Assembly: GCF_001264245.1 (NCBI RefSeq)
Contig: NZ_CP011339.1
Location: forward strand, 3,472,001-3,536,000
DNA length: 64,000 bases
From: Microcystis panniformis FACHB-1757
GTDB taxonomy: Bacteria > Cyanobacteriota > Cyanobacteriia > Cyanobacteriales > Microcystaceae
Direction: 5' to 3'
In this document: positions 1 to 8,616 of the stretch, piece by piece
How the letters are laid out: every line of letters begins with the position of its first letter
Numbering within the stretch: position 1 is the stretch's first letter
Position numbers and translations under genes: made by a program
Notes under the pieces: generated by a model
What the model saw: the letters and a program-made list of their open reading frames with translations, nothing else
What the model was told of the DNA's origin: nothing
Databases searched by the model: none

Positions 1-32
1 GCCTTTTGCCTTTTGCCTTTTGCCTTTTGCCT
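1..32. repeat. GCCTTTT tandem heptamer array
   Basis: The window opens inside a short array of the 7-base unit GCCTTTT (about four and a half copies visible; the left end is cut by the window edge). Low-complexity heptamer arrays of this kind are known in cyanobacteria as STRR sequences. No coding role is visible. Confidence 0.8.
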
Positions 33-70
33 GTCCTGATATGTAGCGCATACTCAACGGATTTAGTATC
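31..70. repeat. dispersed ~40-bp repeat (copy 1)
   Basis: A block containing ACTCAACGGATTTAGTAT preceded by a TGTCCTGATA-like stretch. Related copies are at 12220-12260 and 59491-59532 (reverse orientation) and a half copy lies at 15171-15190. It sits between genes in each case. Function unknown. Confidence 0.6.
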
Positions 71-220
71 AGACCCTACAGATAAACGTTTTTGTTGTCC
101 TTTTGTCCATCAGTTTGATGTATTTTCGATAACATTCAACTTTAGAATTCTTAATTATATATATCAACTTTTTTTGAAATGATATTATGTAGTTATTGAC
201 TGATAACGGGGACAGAGACA

Positions 221-1246
221 ATGAGTAAAAGCGACAAAAATTCTGTGAAAATGGTATTTTCTGCGTTAAGTATTTTGATAATTAGCCTACTGCCGGCCTG
301 TGGCATAGGGGAATCTCCAGCTAATAAATCAATTAAAATTGATGGTTCTAGTACCGTATACCCGATTACCCAGGCCGTGGCCGAGAAATTCAAAAGCAGT
401 CAACCGGGTACAGCAGAAGTGAGCGTAAAATTTTCGGGAACCTCAGGGGGATTTCGGGAATTCTGCGAAGGAAAAACTGATATTAGTAATGCCTCTCGAC
501 CGATTCAAGCCGATGAGATGTCCCTGTGTAATCGCTATGGCGTAAGATATATTGAATTACCCGTGGCTTTTGATGCCTTAACTGTAGTCGTTAATCAGGA
601 AAATAACTGGATTGATAGCATTACCCTAGAAGAATTAAAGAAAATGTGGGAACCGGCTGCTGAGGGTAAAATTACCAATTGGAATCAAATCAGACCGGAA
701 TTCCCCAATAAACCCCTAAATCTCTTTGGTGCAGGCCAAGATTCCGGAACTTTTGACTATTTTACCGAAGCTGTGGTCGGTAAATCCGGTGCTAGTCGTA
801 AGGATTATGTAGCCAGCGAGGATGATAACACTTTAGTCCAGGGAGTCAGTCAAGATCCGAATGCTCTTGGTTACTTTGGACTAGCTTATTATGAACAAAA
901 TCCCCAAAAATTGAAAGCTTTAGGCATTGATAGCGGTAAAGGGGCGATTGTACCCTCTAGAGAAACCGTAGTTAACTCCCAATATCAACCCCTTGCTCGA
1001 CCTTTATTTATCTACGTCAATGCGGAGAAAGCGCAAAAAAGCCGAGCTTTACAGGAATTTGTGGAGTATTACCTCGATAATGCCGAGAGTATTGTTAAAG
1101 AAGTCGGTTATATCCCCCTAACGGATGAACATTACCATTTAGCCACAGTCACCTTCTTTAACGGTGAAGTGGGAACGGTTTTCGGAGGACAATCGCAATT
1201 TGATGTCACCCTAGCGGAATTATTGCGGCAAAAAGCCAAGTTTTAG
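221..1246 (+). CDS. sphX: SphX-like phosphate-binding lipoprotein
   Basis: Periplasmic phosphate-binding protein of the PstS/SphX family, 341 residues. The N-terminus has a hydrophobic segment ending in the lipobox LPAC with the acylated cysteine at residue 27, so it is probably membrane-anchored. The phosphate-binding loop IKIDGSSTVYPIT (residues 38-50) and a second loop GQDSGTFDYF near residue 170 are the family ligand-binding motifs. It closely resembles the products at 4053-5078 and 11164-12207. It lies convergent to the Pst operon that ends at 1299. In cyanobacteria SphX proteins are induced by phosphate starvation; I see no clear Pho box directly upstream here. The SphX name rather than PstS is inferred from its stand-alone position and sequence type. 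Confidence 0.85.
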   Translation: MSKSDKNSVKMVFSALSILIISLLPACGIGESPANKSIKIDGSSTVYPITQAVAEKFKSSQPGTAEVSVKFSGTSGGFREFCEGKTDISNASRPIQADEMSLCNRYGVRYIELPVAFDALTVVVNQENNWIDSITLEELKKMWEPAAEGKITNWNQIRPEFPNKPLNLFGAGQDSGTFDYFTEAVVGKSGASRKDYVASEDDNTLVQGVSQDPNALGYFGLAYYEQNPQKLKALGIDSGKGAIVPSRETVVNSQYQPLARPLFIYVNAEKAQKSRALQEFVEYYLDNAESIVKEVGYIPLTDEHYHLATVTFFNGEVGTVFGGQSQFDVTLAELLRQKAKF

Positions 1247-1255
1247 AGGAGAGCG

Positions 1256-1298
1256 TTGGGGAGATAATTGCTTTCTCTCCCCAAACAATTGCGATTTT
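1256..1298. terminator. bidirectional terminator between sphX and pstB
   Basis: A 9-bp perfect stem (TTGGGGAGA at 1256-1264 with its complement at 1276-1284), 11-base loop, followed by a T-run at 1294-1299. It lies between the convergent ends of sphX and pstB, so it can serve both. Confidence 0.65.
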
Positions 1299-2105
1299 TT
1301 AACCAAATCGACCGCTAATATATTCTTTTGTTTTCTCGTGAGTTGGTTCTTGAAACATAATTTTAGTTTGTCCAAACTCCATCAGTTCACCCAAATACAT
1401 AAAAGCTGTGTAATCAGAAATCCGGGCTGCCTGTTGCATACTGTGGGTGACGATTAAAATGGTAACTTTTTCCTCTAATTTACCAATTAGTTCTTCTATA
1501 CTATTAGTGGCGATTGGATCGAGAGCGGAAGTGGGTTCATCAAAGAGGATAATTTCAGGATCTGTAACTAAAGCGCGGGCAATACAGAGACGTTGTTGTT
1601 GTCCCCCCGATAAATCGTAGGCACTGGTGTTGAGACGATCCTTGACTTCATCCCACAAAGCGGCACCGCGCAAAGCTTCTTCTACTTTATAATCGATAAA
1701 CTCCCGTTTTTTTTCGCCCCTAACCCGCAAACCGTAGGCGACATTTTCGTAAACAGATTTCGGGAAAGGGTTCGGTTTTTGGAAAACCATACCAATCCGC
1801 ATCCGCACCTCGATCGGATCGACCTTGTGATCTAAAATATTGACGGTATCGATATAAATACCCCCTTCGTAGCGATTAGCGGCATAAAGGTCGTGCATTC
1901 GATTAAAACAGCGCAAAAGCGTCGTTTTACCGCAGCCAGAGGGGCCAATTAGAGAGGTGACTTGTCTTTCGGGAATGGTGAGATTGATACTTCGCAAAGC
2001 GGGTTTATTGGTGCCAGCGTAGTAAAAGTCAAGGTTTCTCACCTCGGCTTTTGGTTGAAATTCTTTGATATTAGACATCATCGAGGGAAAAATAGAGTTT
2101 ACCAT
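1299..2105 (-). CDS. pstB: phosphate ABC transporter ATPase PstB (system 1)
   Basis: ATP-hydrolysing subunit of the PstSCAB high-affinity phosphate importer, on the cytoplasmic face. Walker A GPSGCGKTT lies near residues 54-62, the ABC signature LSGGQQQ near residue 165, Walker B ILFDEP near residue 186 and the switch histidine in IVTHSM near residue 218. Its 268 residues match the family length. It overlaps the pstA start by 7 bases and is the last gene of pstS-pstC-pstA-pstB. The ending SGRFG is shared with the two other PstB proteins in this window. The first ~20 residues lack similarity to the core and an internal start could be used. Confidence 0.95.
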   Translation of the reverse strand: MVNSIFPSMMSNIKEFQPKAEVRNLDFYYAGTNKPALRSINLTIPERQVTSLIGPSGCGKTTLLRCFNRMHDLYAANRYEGGIYIDTVNILDHKVDPIEVRMRIGMVFQKPNPFPKSVYENVAYGLRVRGEKKREFIDYKVEEALRGAALWDEVKDRLNTSAYDLSGGQQQRLCIARALVTDPEIILFDEPTSALDPIATNSIEELIGKLEEKVTILIVTHSMQQAARISDYTAFMYLGELMEFGQTKIMFQEPTHEKTKEYISGRFG

Positions 2106-3022
2106 TTGATACCTTTGCGGAAACGATAGCGGAGATAGATAGCTACAGCGTTCATCCCGAGAGTCATCACAATCAACACTGTACCAGCGGCGGCTGCATT
2201 GACTTCAAATTCTGGCTCTGGACGAGAAACCCAGTTAAACATCTGGATAGGCATAACTGTAAAGGGTGCTTTTAGCCAATTAAAGTTAATAAAGGGAAAA
2301 TTTGCTTGTAAAGGAGCATCGGGTAGAAAGGCAATAAACGTGAGCGCACCAATAGTAATCACGGGAGCCGTTTCTCCAATCGCTCTGGAAAGTCCGATGA
2401 TCACACCGGTTAGGATACTACCGAAGGAGTAGGGAAGAATATGATCGGCGACTACTTGCCATCTACTTGCTCCCACGGCATAGGCCGCTTCCCGGAGACT
2501 GTTGGGTATTGCCCGAATTGCCTCTCTGGTGGTGACAATAACCACAGGTAGGATCAGCAAAGCTAGGGTTAAACCGGCGGCAATAATACTTTGTCCGAGA
2601 TTGAATTGATAGACAAATAAACCGAGGGCGAGTAAACCATAGATAATTGAGGGAACACCCGCTAAATTAGTGACGTTAATCTCAATAATTGCTGAAAGCC
2701 AATTTTTCTTACTATATTCTTCCAGATAAATTCCCGCCGCAATACCGAGAGGAATCGCAATCAAGGCTGTTACCAACATCACTAGCAAGGTTCCCACCCA
2801 AGCGGAAAGAATACCAGCTTCTTCAGGGTGACGACTAGGAAAAGAAGTAAAAAACTGGGGGGTAATGCGCGGCAACCCTGCCATCATCATCTGGGCAATC
2901 AGGATAAAGAGAATTAGGGTAGAAACAAAAATAATCAACAACCCTAAGCCAGAAAATACAGTGCTAATCAGCTTGCGCCTTTCAATATTAGCTCTTAAAT
3001 TCGATAATTGTTCTTTTTCCAT
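2099..3022 (-). CDS. pstA: phosphate ABC transporter permease PstA (system 1)
   Basis: Inner-membrane permease half of the Pst importer, pairing with PstC. The 307-residue product has a hydrophobic N-terminal segment around residues 20-50 and five further membrane segments. The cytoplasmic EAA loop that docks PstB is visible as REAAYAVGASRWQVV near residue 178. It is separated from pstC by 2 bases and overlaps pstB, so the genes are translationally coupled. Confidence 0.93.
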   Translation of the reverse strand: MEKEQLSNLRANIERRKLISTVFSGLGLLIIFVSTLILFILIAQMMMAGLPRITPQFFTSFPSRHPEEAGILSAWVGTLLVMLVTALIAIPLGIAAGIYLEEYSKKNWLSAIIEINVTNLAGVPSIIYGLLALGLFVYQFNLGQSIIAAGLTLALLILPVVIVTTREAIRAIPNSLREAAYAVGASRWQVVADHILPYSFGSILTGVIIGLSRAIGETAPVITIGALTFIAFLPDAPLQANFPFINFNWLKAPFTVMPIQMFNWVSRPEPEFEVNAAAAGTVLIVMTLGMNAVAIYLRYRFRKGIKW

Positions 3023-3024
3023 GA

Positions 3025-3960
3025 TTAGTAAACCTCCCGATATTTTTTGGCGAGGAAATAACCGATAATATTAAAGATTAAAGTCAAAATGACTAGCATA
3101 ATACCGGCGGCAAAAATTGATTGATACTCGATCGAACCGTGGGGTAAATCGCCTAAACTAACCTGAACAATATAAGCGGTAATGGTGGCCGCTTCACTAA
3201 AGGGATTGAAGGTTAAATTTGGCTGTAATCCTGCGGCGATCGCTACAATCATCGTTTCTCCCACGGCCCGGGAAACTCCTAAAATATAAGCGGCACTAAT
3301 ACCAGAAATAGCGGCAGGCAAAACCACATTTAAAGCAGTTTGTAAACGAGTTGCTCCGGTAGCGTAGGAACCTTCCCGGAGGGTCAAAGGTACGGCACGC
3401 ATGGCATCTTCACTGATGGAACTAATCAGGGGAATAATCATTAATCCCATGACCAAACCAGCACTGAGCATATTAAATGAAGGCAAGTCAGGCAAAAAAG
3501 TTTGTAGGAAAGGTGTGACATTTAAAAAGGCAAAATAACCATAAACTACTGTCGGTATAGCCGCTAATAATTCTAGACAAGGTTTAACCACTTCTCGCAG
3601 ACGCGGGGGGGCAAATTCACTGAGATAAATAGCGGCAATTGTTCCCAAAGGAACAGCGACAAACATCGCCACGATCGAAGTGGTTAAGGTTCCCGAAAGT
3701 AGCGGTATAATACCATAACGAGGATCGGCAAAAAGCGGACTCCAAACCGTATCGGTTAGGAATTGAATCAGGGGAACTTTCTCGAAAAAATGCACGGATT
3801 CTAGAATCAAAACCTCCATAATGCCGATAGTGGTGGCCACAGAGGAAAAAGCCGCCAAAAATAGAATAACTTCAATAATAGTCTCTTTGAGGTTGCGAAT
3901 CTTTTTGGGAGTAGCTGCCTGAATCCAGACACTCTCTGATTTAATTGCTGGTTTAGTCAT
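3025..3960 (-). CDS. pstC: phosphate ABC transporter permease PstC (system 1)
   Basis: Second membrane permease of the Pst importer, 311 residues. An N-terminal membrane segment (about residues 25-50) is followed by the periplasmic stretch with TDTVWSPLFADPRYGI, typical of PstC, and the permease core with the EAA-type loop REGSYATGATRLQTAL near residue 200. The gene follows pstS with a 92-base gap holding a hairpin (4004-4030). Confidence 0.93.
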   Translation of the reverse strand: MTKPAIKSESVWIQAATPKKIRNLKETIIEVILFLAAFSSVATTIGIMEVLILESVHFFEKVPLIQFLTDTVWSPLFADPRYGIIPLLSGTLTTSIVAMFVAVPLGTIAAIYLSEFAPPRLREVVKPCLELLAAIPTVVYGYFAFLNVTPFLQTFLPDLPSFNMLSAGLVMGLMIIPLISSISEDAMRAVPLTLREGSYATGATRLQTALNVVLPAAISGISAAYILGVSRAVGETMIVAIAAGLQPNLTFNPFSEAATITAYIVQVSLGDLPHGSIEYQSIFAAGIMLVILTLIFNIIGYFLAKKYREVY

Positions 3961-4003
3961 GCTTTAAATATCTAGTTGCTGGGTTTTTTAATTCAACTCC
4001 AAA

Positions 4004-4030
4004 AATGGGGAAGATAATCGCTTCCCCATT
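4004..4030 (-). terminator. intercistronic hairpin between pstS and pstC
   Basis: A perfect 10-bp stem (AATGGGGAAG and its complement) with a 7-base loop, followed on the minus strand by a T-rich stretch. Placed between pstS and pstC it should attenuate transcription or protect the pstS message, giving more binding protein than permease. This role is inferred from position and is common in ABC importer operons. Confidence 0.6.
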
Positions 4031-4052
4031 CCATTTATTGGCAGATAAGCAA

Positions 4053-5078
4053 CTATTCTTTAGCTTCTAGCCGAACAATATCTTGGATGGTTAAACCCAC
4101 CACATCTCGGCCAACGAATACACTCCCTGTTTTATTATTTCTAAAGTTTCTCATTACCGATTGATAGACATTAGCGGGTAAAGGAACATACTTAACTTCC
4201 CGGACTAATTTGGGAGCATTGTTGATGAAAAATTCGACAAAACTTTTTACCTCTGGACGTTTAGCCGCATTAGCATTAACGTAGATAAAAACAGGACGGG
4301 AGAGGGGATTATATTTGCCGTTGTTGACATTTTCTGCTGAGGGAGATATGGCTCCTTTGCCGTTATCAATGGCTAGGGCTTTCAGACGACCTTTATTTGC
4401 TTCATAATAGGCATAGCCAAAGTAACCTAAAGCGTTACGATCTCTGATAACTCCCTGCACTAGAACGTTATCATCTTCACTGGGGGTAAAGTCGGTGCGA
4501 CTTTTCTTCGATTCACCGACAATTGCCTCGGTAAAGTAATCGAATGTTCCCGAATCAGCACCTGGTCCGAACAGTTTTAGGTTGGCATTAGGCCATTTAG
4601 AATTAACTTGATTCCACTTAGTGATCTTCCCTTGAGCAGCGGGTTCCCACATTTTTTTCAGTTCAGAAACCTTGATGCTATTAAGGGGATTTTGTTTATT
4701 GACTACCACTGTTAAAGCATCAAAAGCGATCGGCAATTCTAAGAATTTAACGCCATTTTTAGCGCACAATTGACGCTCAGAATCCTTAATTGGACGAGAA
4801 GCATTAGAAATATCCGTTTCACCAGCACAGAATTTTTTAAAACCGCCACCTGTTCCCGAAATACCGACAGTTACTTGTGTCTGACGATTTATCTTTTGAA
4901 ATTCTTCCGCTACTGCTTCTGTAATTGGGTAAACGGTGCTAGAACCATCAATTTTGATAGTATTGCGGCTTTGGGAATTAACCGCCGGGATGGTGAGAGC
5001 TAGGGCTGCTCCTACTGCCGCTAAACCAGCGCTGATTGTCCATCGATTTAGTTTGAATTGGAAATTCTGCATACTCAT
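4053..5078 (-). CDS. pstS: phosphate-binding protein PstS/SphX type (system 1)
   Basis: Periplasmic phosphate receptor for the first Pst importer. From the start chosen here (ATG at 5078; the open frame continues upstream to 5159 and another ATG lies at 5072) the protein begins with a basic region and a hydrophobic signal segment ending near AVNSQS, with no lipobox, so it is probably a soluble secreted protein. The binding loop TIKIDGSSTVYPIT and the loop GPGADSGTFDYF are present. It is of the SphX sequence type, closer to the products at 221 and 11164 than to the PstS at 9668. Pho-box-like repeats lie just upstream at 5175-5240. Confidence 0.88.
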   Translation of the reverse strand: MSMQNFQFKLNRWTISAGLAAVGAALALTIPAVNSQSRNTIKIDGSSTVYPITEAVAEEFQKINRQTQVTVGISGTGGGFKKFCAGETDISNASRPIKDSERQLCAKNGVKFLELPIAFDALTVVVNKQNPLNSIKVSELKKMWEPAAQGKITKWNQVNSKWPNANLKLFGPGADSGTFDYFTEAIVGESKKSRTDFTPSEDDNVLVQGVIRDRNALGYFGYAYYEANKGRLKALAIDNGKGAISPSAENVNNGKYNPLSRPVFIYVNANAAKRPEVKSFVEFFINNAPKLVREVKYVPLPANVYQSVMRNFRNNKTGSVFVGRDVVGLTIQDIVRLEAKE

Positions 5079-5174
5079 TTCGCTAATTATTGCTGGTTCG
5101 GGAATCAAAAAATTAACTTTTAGGTTGGATTGTACATAAAACCCTAAAATTATGATCAATTATTTTAGTTAATT

Positions 5175-5240
5175 TAAGGTTAAGGTTAAGATTTGGTTTG
5201 GTTAAATTCAGTTTAAGCTTGGGTTAATTAAGCTTAACTT
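5175..5240 (-). promoter_or_regulatory. Pho-box-like direct repeats upstream of pstS (system 1)
   Basis: On the minus strand three octamers ATTAACCC, CTTAAACT and TTTAACCA are spaced with a period of 11 bases (plus-strand positions 5221, 5210, 5199), followed by CTTAACCTTAACCTTAA at 5175-5190 on the gene side; a further TTAA octamer lies at about 5231. Tandem 8-bp TTAA-centred repeats separated by 3 bp are the known cyanobacterial Pho box bound by SphR/PhoB. The assignment to SphR is inferred. Confidence 0.7.
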
Positions 5241-5412
5241 AAACAAATATCTCTCACATTTTTGGTTATTTAAATTAGTTGATGACCACCCTATTGCAAA
5301 TTAAAGTCAGTCAAAACGCTCAATAATGTAGTTTTATTAGATAATAACAAGAAAAAATCAGAACAAGTTGATTAACTCATCCCGATAATTGATCTCAAAA
5401 AGACTAAAGTAA

Positions 5413-6219
5413 TTAACCAAAACGACCGCTAACATAATCTCTAGTGGACTCTTGAGCAGGATTTTGAAAGATAACCTCGGTGCGATCATATTCCACTAAA
5501 TAACCCACTTTACCGCCTTTTGGGGTCGGTTCAGCATTATAAAAAGCCGTTAAATCAGAAACCCGCGACGCTTGTTGCATATTGTGGGTGACAATAACTA
5601 TAGTATATTGGGTTTTTAATTCGTGAATTAATTCCTCAATTTTTAGGGTAGAAATTGGATCGAGTGCCGCACAGGGTTCATCCATTAAAACAACTTCCGG
5701 TTTAACCGCAATAGCGCGGGCAATACATAACCTTTGTTGTTGTCCCCCCGATAAAGCTAAACCACTTTCTTTGAGTTTATCTTTAACATCATCCCAGAGA
5801 ACGGCTTTTTTTAAAGATTCCTCTACTAATTGATCCATATCGCCGATGTAACCATTTAAGCGCGCCCCAAAAGCGATATTTTCATAGATAGATTTAGGGA
5901 AAGGATTCGGTTTCTGAAAAACCATACCAATACGACTGCGTAACCCGATAGGATTAACGGAATTACCATAAATATCTTGACCGCGAAAGGTAACTTTTCC
6001 CTCAATTTTGGCACTTTTAACCAGATCATTCATGCGATTAAAACAGCGCAAAACCGTACTTTTACCGCAGCCAGAAGGACCGATAAAAGCGACCGCTTTT
6101 TTCTCAGGAATATCAAGGTTAACATCACGAACAGCGAGATTAGAACCGTAGTAAACATTTAAGTTTTTGGTTCTCAAAACCGCATCGGTAACAACATCGG
6201 TACTATACATAATTTTCAA
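5413..6219 (-). CDS. pstB: phosphate ABC transporter ATPase PstB (system 2, second copy)
   Basis: 268-residue PstB with Walker A GPSGCGKST near residue 55, LSGGQQQ near residue 162, Walker B VLMDEP near residue 183 and IVTHNM near residue 215. It is the last gene of the second Pst cluster and follows another pstB (6517-7320), from which it is separated by about 300 bases full of heptamer repeats. It carries the insert YNAEPTPKGGKVGYLVEYD near the C-terminus that is shared with its neighbour but absent from the PstB at 1299, so these two are sister paralogues. Tandem pstB genes are known in other cyanobacterial pst operons. Confidence 0.94.
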   Translation of the reverse strand: MKIMYSTDVVTDAVLRTKNLNVYYGSNLAVRDVNLDIPEKKAVAFIGPSGCGKSTVLRCFNRMNDLVKSAKIEGKVTFRGQDIYGNSVNPIGLRSRIGMVFQKPNPFPKSIYENIAFGARLNGYIGDMDQLVEESLKKAVLWDDVKDKLKESGLALSGGQQQRLCIARAIAVKPEVVLMDEPCAALDPISTLKIEELIHELKTQYTIVIVTHNMQQASRVSDLTAFYNAEPTPKGGKVGYLVEYDRTEVIFQNPAQESTRDYVSGRFG

Positions 6220-6305
6220 AGGAATAGGTGTTGGGTGTTTTTTTCAGTGACCAGTGAACAGTAAACAGTAATCAGTGAAAAGAAAACTCCAAACTTGCCA
6301 CTTTA

Positions 6306-6513
6306 TACTGATAACTGATAACTGATAACTGATAACTGATAACTGATTACTGATAACTGATAACTGATAACTGATAACTGATAACTGATAACTGATAACT
6401 GATAACTGATAACTGATAACTGATAACTGATAACTGATAACTGATAACTGATAACTGATAACTGATAACTGATAACTGATAACTGATAACTGATAACTGA
6501 TAACTGATAACTG
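6306..6513. repeat. ATAACTG heptamer array (~29 copies)
   Basis: About 29 uninterrupted copies of the heptamer ATAACTG with one imperfect unit (GATTACTG near 6345). The array ends 3 bases from the stop codon of the upstream pstB (stop at 6517-6519). A reading frame crosses it on the minus strand as a repetitive peptide, but that is a by-product of the heptamer and not a gene. Shorter arrays of the same unit lie at many intergenic sites in this window. Confidence 0.95.
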
Positions 6514-6516
6514 GAT

Positions 6517-7320
6517 TTAGCCAAAACGTCCACTAACATAATCTTTAGTTGCTTGTTCTTGAGGATCACCGAAGATTTTGTTCGTATGATCAAACTCGAC
6601 TAAATAACCAATTTTGCCACCTTTATCGGTGGGTTCAGCGTTATAAAAGGCCGTTAAATCTGCTACTCTAGTAGCTTGTTGCATATTGTGAGTAACAATA
6701 ATAATTGTATAACGTTCTTTTAATTCGTGCATTAATTCCTCAACTTTTAAAGTTGAAATTGGATCAAGTGCTGAACAGGGTTCATCCATTAATAATACTT
6801 CTGGTTGAGCGGCAATAGTTCGAGCAATACATAATCTTTGTTGTTGTCCCCCCGATAGGGAAAAACCGCTTTCTTTCAGTTTATCTTTTACTTCTTCCCA
6901 GAGAGCTGCTCGACGCAAGGAAGTTTCTACTAATTCATCTAAATCGCCTTTATAACCATTTAATCGCGCTCCGTAAACCACATTATCATAGATGGATTTG
7001 GGAAAAGGATTAGGGCGCTGGAACACCATACCGATATATTTTCTGACTTCGACAGGATCCACCTCTTGAGAGTAAATATCCTGGTTATGGTAAAAAACTT
7101 TGCCGTCAATACGAAAACCGTGAATTAAATCATTGAGACGATTAAAACACCTGAGAATGGTACTTTTTCCGCAGCCAGAGGGTCCGATAAAAGCGGTGAC
7201 TTTATTTTTGGGAATATCGATGGAAACGTCTCGTACTGCCCGATAATTACCATAGTAGATATCAGCCTTATCGACCTTTAAAACGGTTCCTGTAGAATGG
7301 GGGTTAGAGTTAGTTAGCAT
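6517..7320 (-). CDS. pstB: phosphate ABC transporter ATPase PstB (system 2, first copy)
   Basis: 267-residue ATPase of the second Pst importer with Walker A GPSGCGKST, LSGGQQQ, Walker B LLMDEP and the IVTHNM switch. It lies 200 bases downstream of pstA (a repeat element occupies the gap) and its stop codon nearly touches the heptamer array at 6306-6513. It shares the C-terminal insert and the SGRFG ending with the pstB at 5413. Confidence 0.94.
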   Translation of the reverse strand: MLTNSNPHSTGTVLKVDKADIYYGNYRAVRDVSIDIPKNKVTAFIGPSGCGKSTILRCFNRLNDLIHGFRIDGKVFYHNQDIYSQEVDPVEVRKYIGMVFQRPNPFPKSIYDNVVYGARLNGYKGDLDELVETSLRRAALWEEVKDKLKESGFSLSGGQQQRLCIARTIAAQPEVLLMDEPCSALDPISTLKVEELMHELKERYTIIIVTHNMQQATRVADLTAFYNAEPTDKGGKIGYLVEFDHTNKIFGDPQEQATKDYVSGRFG

Positions 7321-7413
7321 AAATTATTTCCCTTGAATTTGACTAATTGATGAATTGGAAAGATAGGTGGATTTTTACTTAAATATCCCTTTTTGCTTTT
7401 CACTTTTTCCCTG

Positions 7414-7508
7414 ACTTAAGTAGAGAGGCACAATTATTTGTAGGATGGGTTAGCGGGAGCGTAAACTATGCGGGCGTTGGGTTTCATGCTTCAACCCAAC
7501 CTACGTTC
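7414..7508. repeat. MITE-A copy 1 (partial)
   Basis: A short palindrome-rich element beginning CTTAAGTAGAGAGGCACAAT, passing through TAGGATGGGTTAGCGG and ending ACCCAACCTACGTTC. It lacks the last ~25 bases present in the other copies (17361-17484, 31348-31472, 35587-36032, 39107-39232). It lies between pstA and pstB, flanked by near-identical TTTTTCC(T)TGACTTA stretches. Confidence 0.75.
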
Positions 7509-7520
7509 TTTTTCCTTGAC

Positions 7521-8414
7521 TTAATAGGTTTTCTGGCGCGTGGCTAAACGGGATAAAATGTTAGTTAACAACACCAAAAGCACCAGAATTAAAGCACCTG
7601 CCCAAGCTAATTGCTGTTGAGGGGCAAAAGGGGCAGTAGCAAAGTTGAAAACTAAGACCGAAAGGGTGGCAATCGGTTCAAAGACACCCCGAGGCCAAAA
7701 GTTAGAGAATAATGCCGTAAAAATTAAGGAGGCGGTTTCCCCGGCAGCCCTAGCAATTGCTAAAGTCACACCGGTTAAAATAGCGGGAACTGCGGCAGGA
7801 AGGACGATTTTTAGGACGGTTTGGTAGTTATAGGCCCCTAAACCCATGGCTGCCCAGCGGATGTCTTGGGGAACGATTTTTAAAGCCTCATCGGTGGTTC
7901 TAATAATAGTCGGTAACATTAACACCGCTAAACCGATCGAACCAGCTAGGGCAGAAAAGCCTAAAAGGGCTGTTCCTTCGCCAAATAAGGGCGCAACTAA
8001 CAAACCGAAGGCGAAAACCCCGACAATAATCGAAGGGACACCCGCTAAAACGTTGGTAGCAAAGCGCACACCCTGGGCAAGTTTGTTATCACCGCTAAAT
8101 TCCGAGAGATAAACCGCCGCTAAAACGCCGATGGGAACTGCGATCGCTGTGGCTAGGGCAACGACGATAATTGTGCCTAAAATGGCGTTAGCGATGCCTC
8201 CTCCTCCTAACCCCGGCGGTGGCGGTAATTTAGTAAAGAGATTAGCGTTTAAACGACCCACCCCTTGCACAAAAACAAAGCCTAGGACGGCAAAGAGAGG
8301 AATCACAGTAACAGCTAAACATAAAGCCGAGAGAACGGTCATAATTGTCCCCAATAGCGATCGAGGACTACTCGGTTTCTTTTTGAGATTATTGCCTAAA
8401 TTCGCACTATCCAT
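7521..8414 (-). CDS. pstA: phosphate ABC transporter permease PstA (system 2)
   Basis: 297-residue integral membrane permease with six predicted membrane segments. The docking loop is DIRWAAMGLGAYNYQTV near residue 180. Its neighbours pstC (8617) and pstB (6517) fix its role as PstA of the second importer. It has a shorter N-terminal extension than PstA of system 1. A 200-base gap to pstC is filled with degenerate heptamer repeats (8415-8605). Confidence 0.93.
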   Translation of the reverse strand: MDSANLGNNLKKKPSSPRSLLGTIMTVLSALCLAVTVIPLFAVLGFVFVQGVGRLNANLFTKLPPPPGLGGGGIANAILGTIIVVALATAIAVPIGVLAAVYLSEFSGDNKLAQGVRFATNVLAGVPSIIVGVFAFGLLVAPLFGEGTALLGFSALAGSIGLAVLMLPTIIRTTDEALKIVPQDIRWAAMGLGAYNYQTVLKIVLPAAVPAILTGVTLAIARAAGETASLIFTALFSNFWPRGVFEPIATLSVLVFNFATAPFAPQQQLAWAGALILVLLVLLTNILSRLATRQKTY

Positions 8415-8606
8415 ATCAGTTATCAGTTATCAGTTATCAGTGAACAGTAATCAGTGAACAGTAATCAGTAATCAGTGAACAGTGATTAGTAAACAGTGAA
8501 AAGTGAAAAGACAGCAGTAAACTGCCATTTGATGATGAACACTTAATACAAACTGCTCACTTAATACTCAAAACTTAAAACTCAAAACTGATAACTGATA
8601 ACTGAC
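8413..8606. repeat. degenerate CAGTTAT/AACAGTA-type repeat spacer
   Basis: The pstC-pstA spacer is made of short CAGTTAT heptamers, AGTGAACAGTAATC-like units and ATAACTG units. No coding potential or promoter is convincing. The same mixture of words is seen at 15190-15270, 61370-61500 and 62580-62664. Confidence 0.7.
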
Positions 8607-8616
8607 GACCGACGGC

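Noticed and set aside
6306..6513. CRISPR array
   Set aside because: The heptamer is uninterrupted by unique spacers and too short for CRISPR repeats; no cas genes nearby.
6303..6593. 96-residue frame with SYQLSVI repeats
   Set aside because: It is a read-through of the ATAACTG heptamer array on the minus strand and overlaps the pstB end; no independent evidence for a gene.
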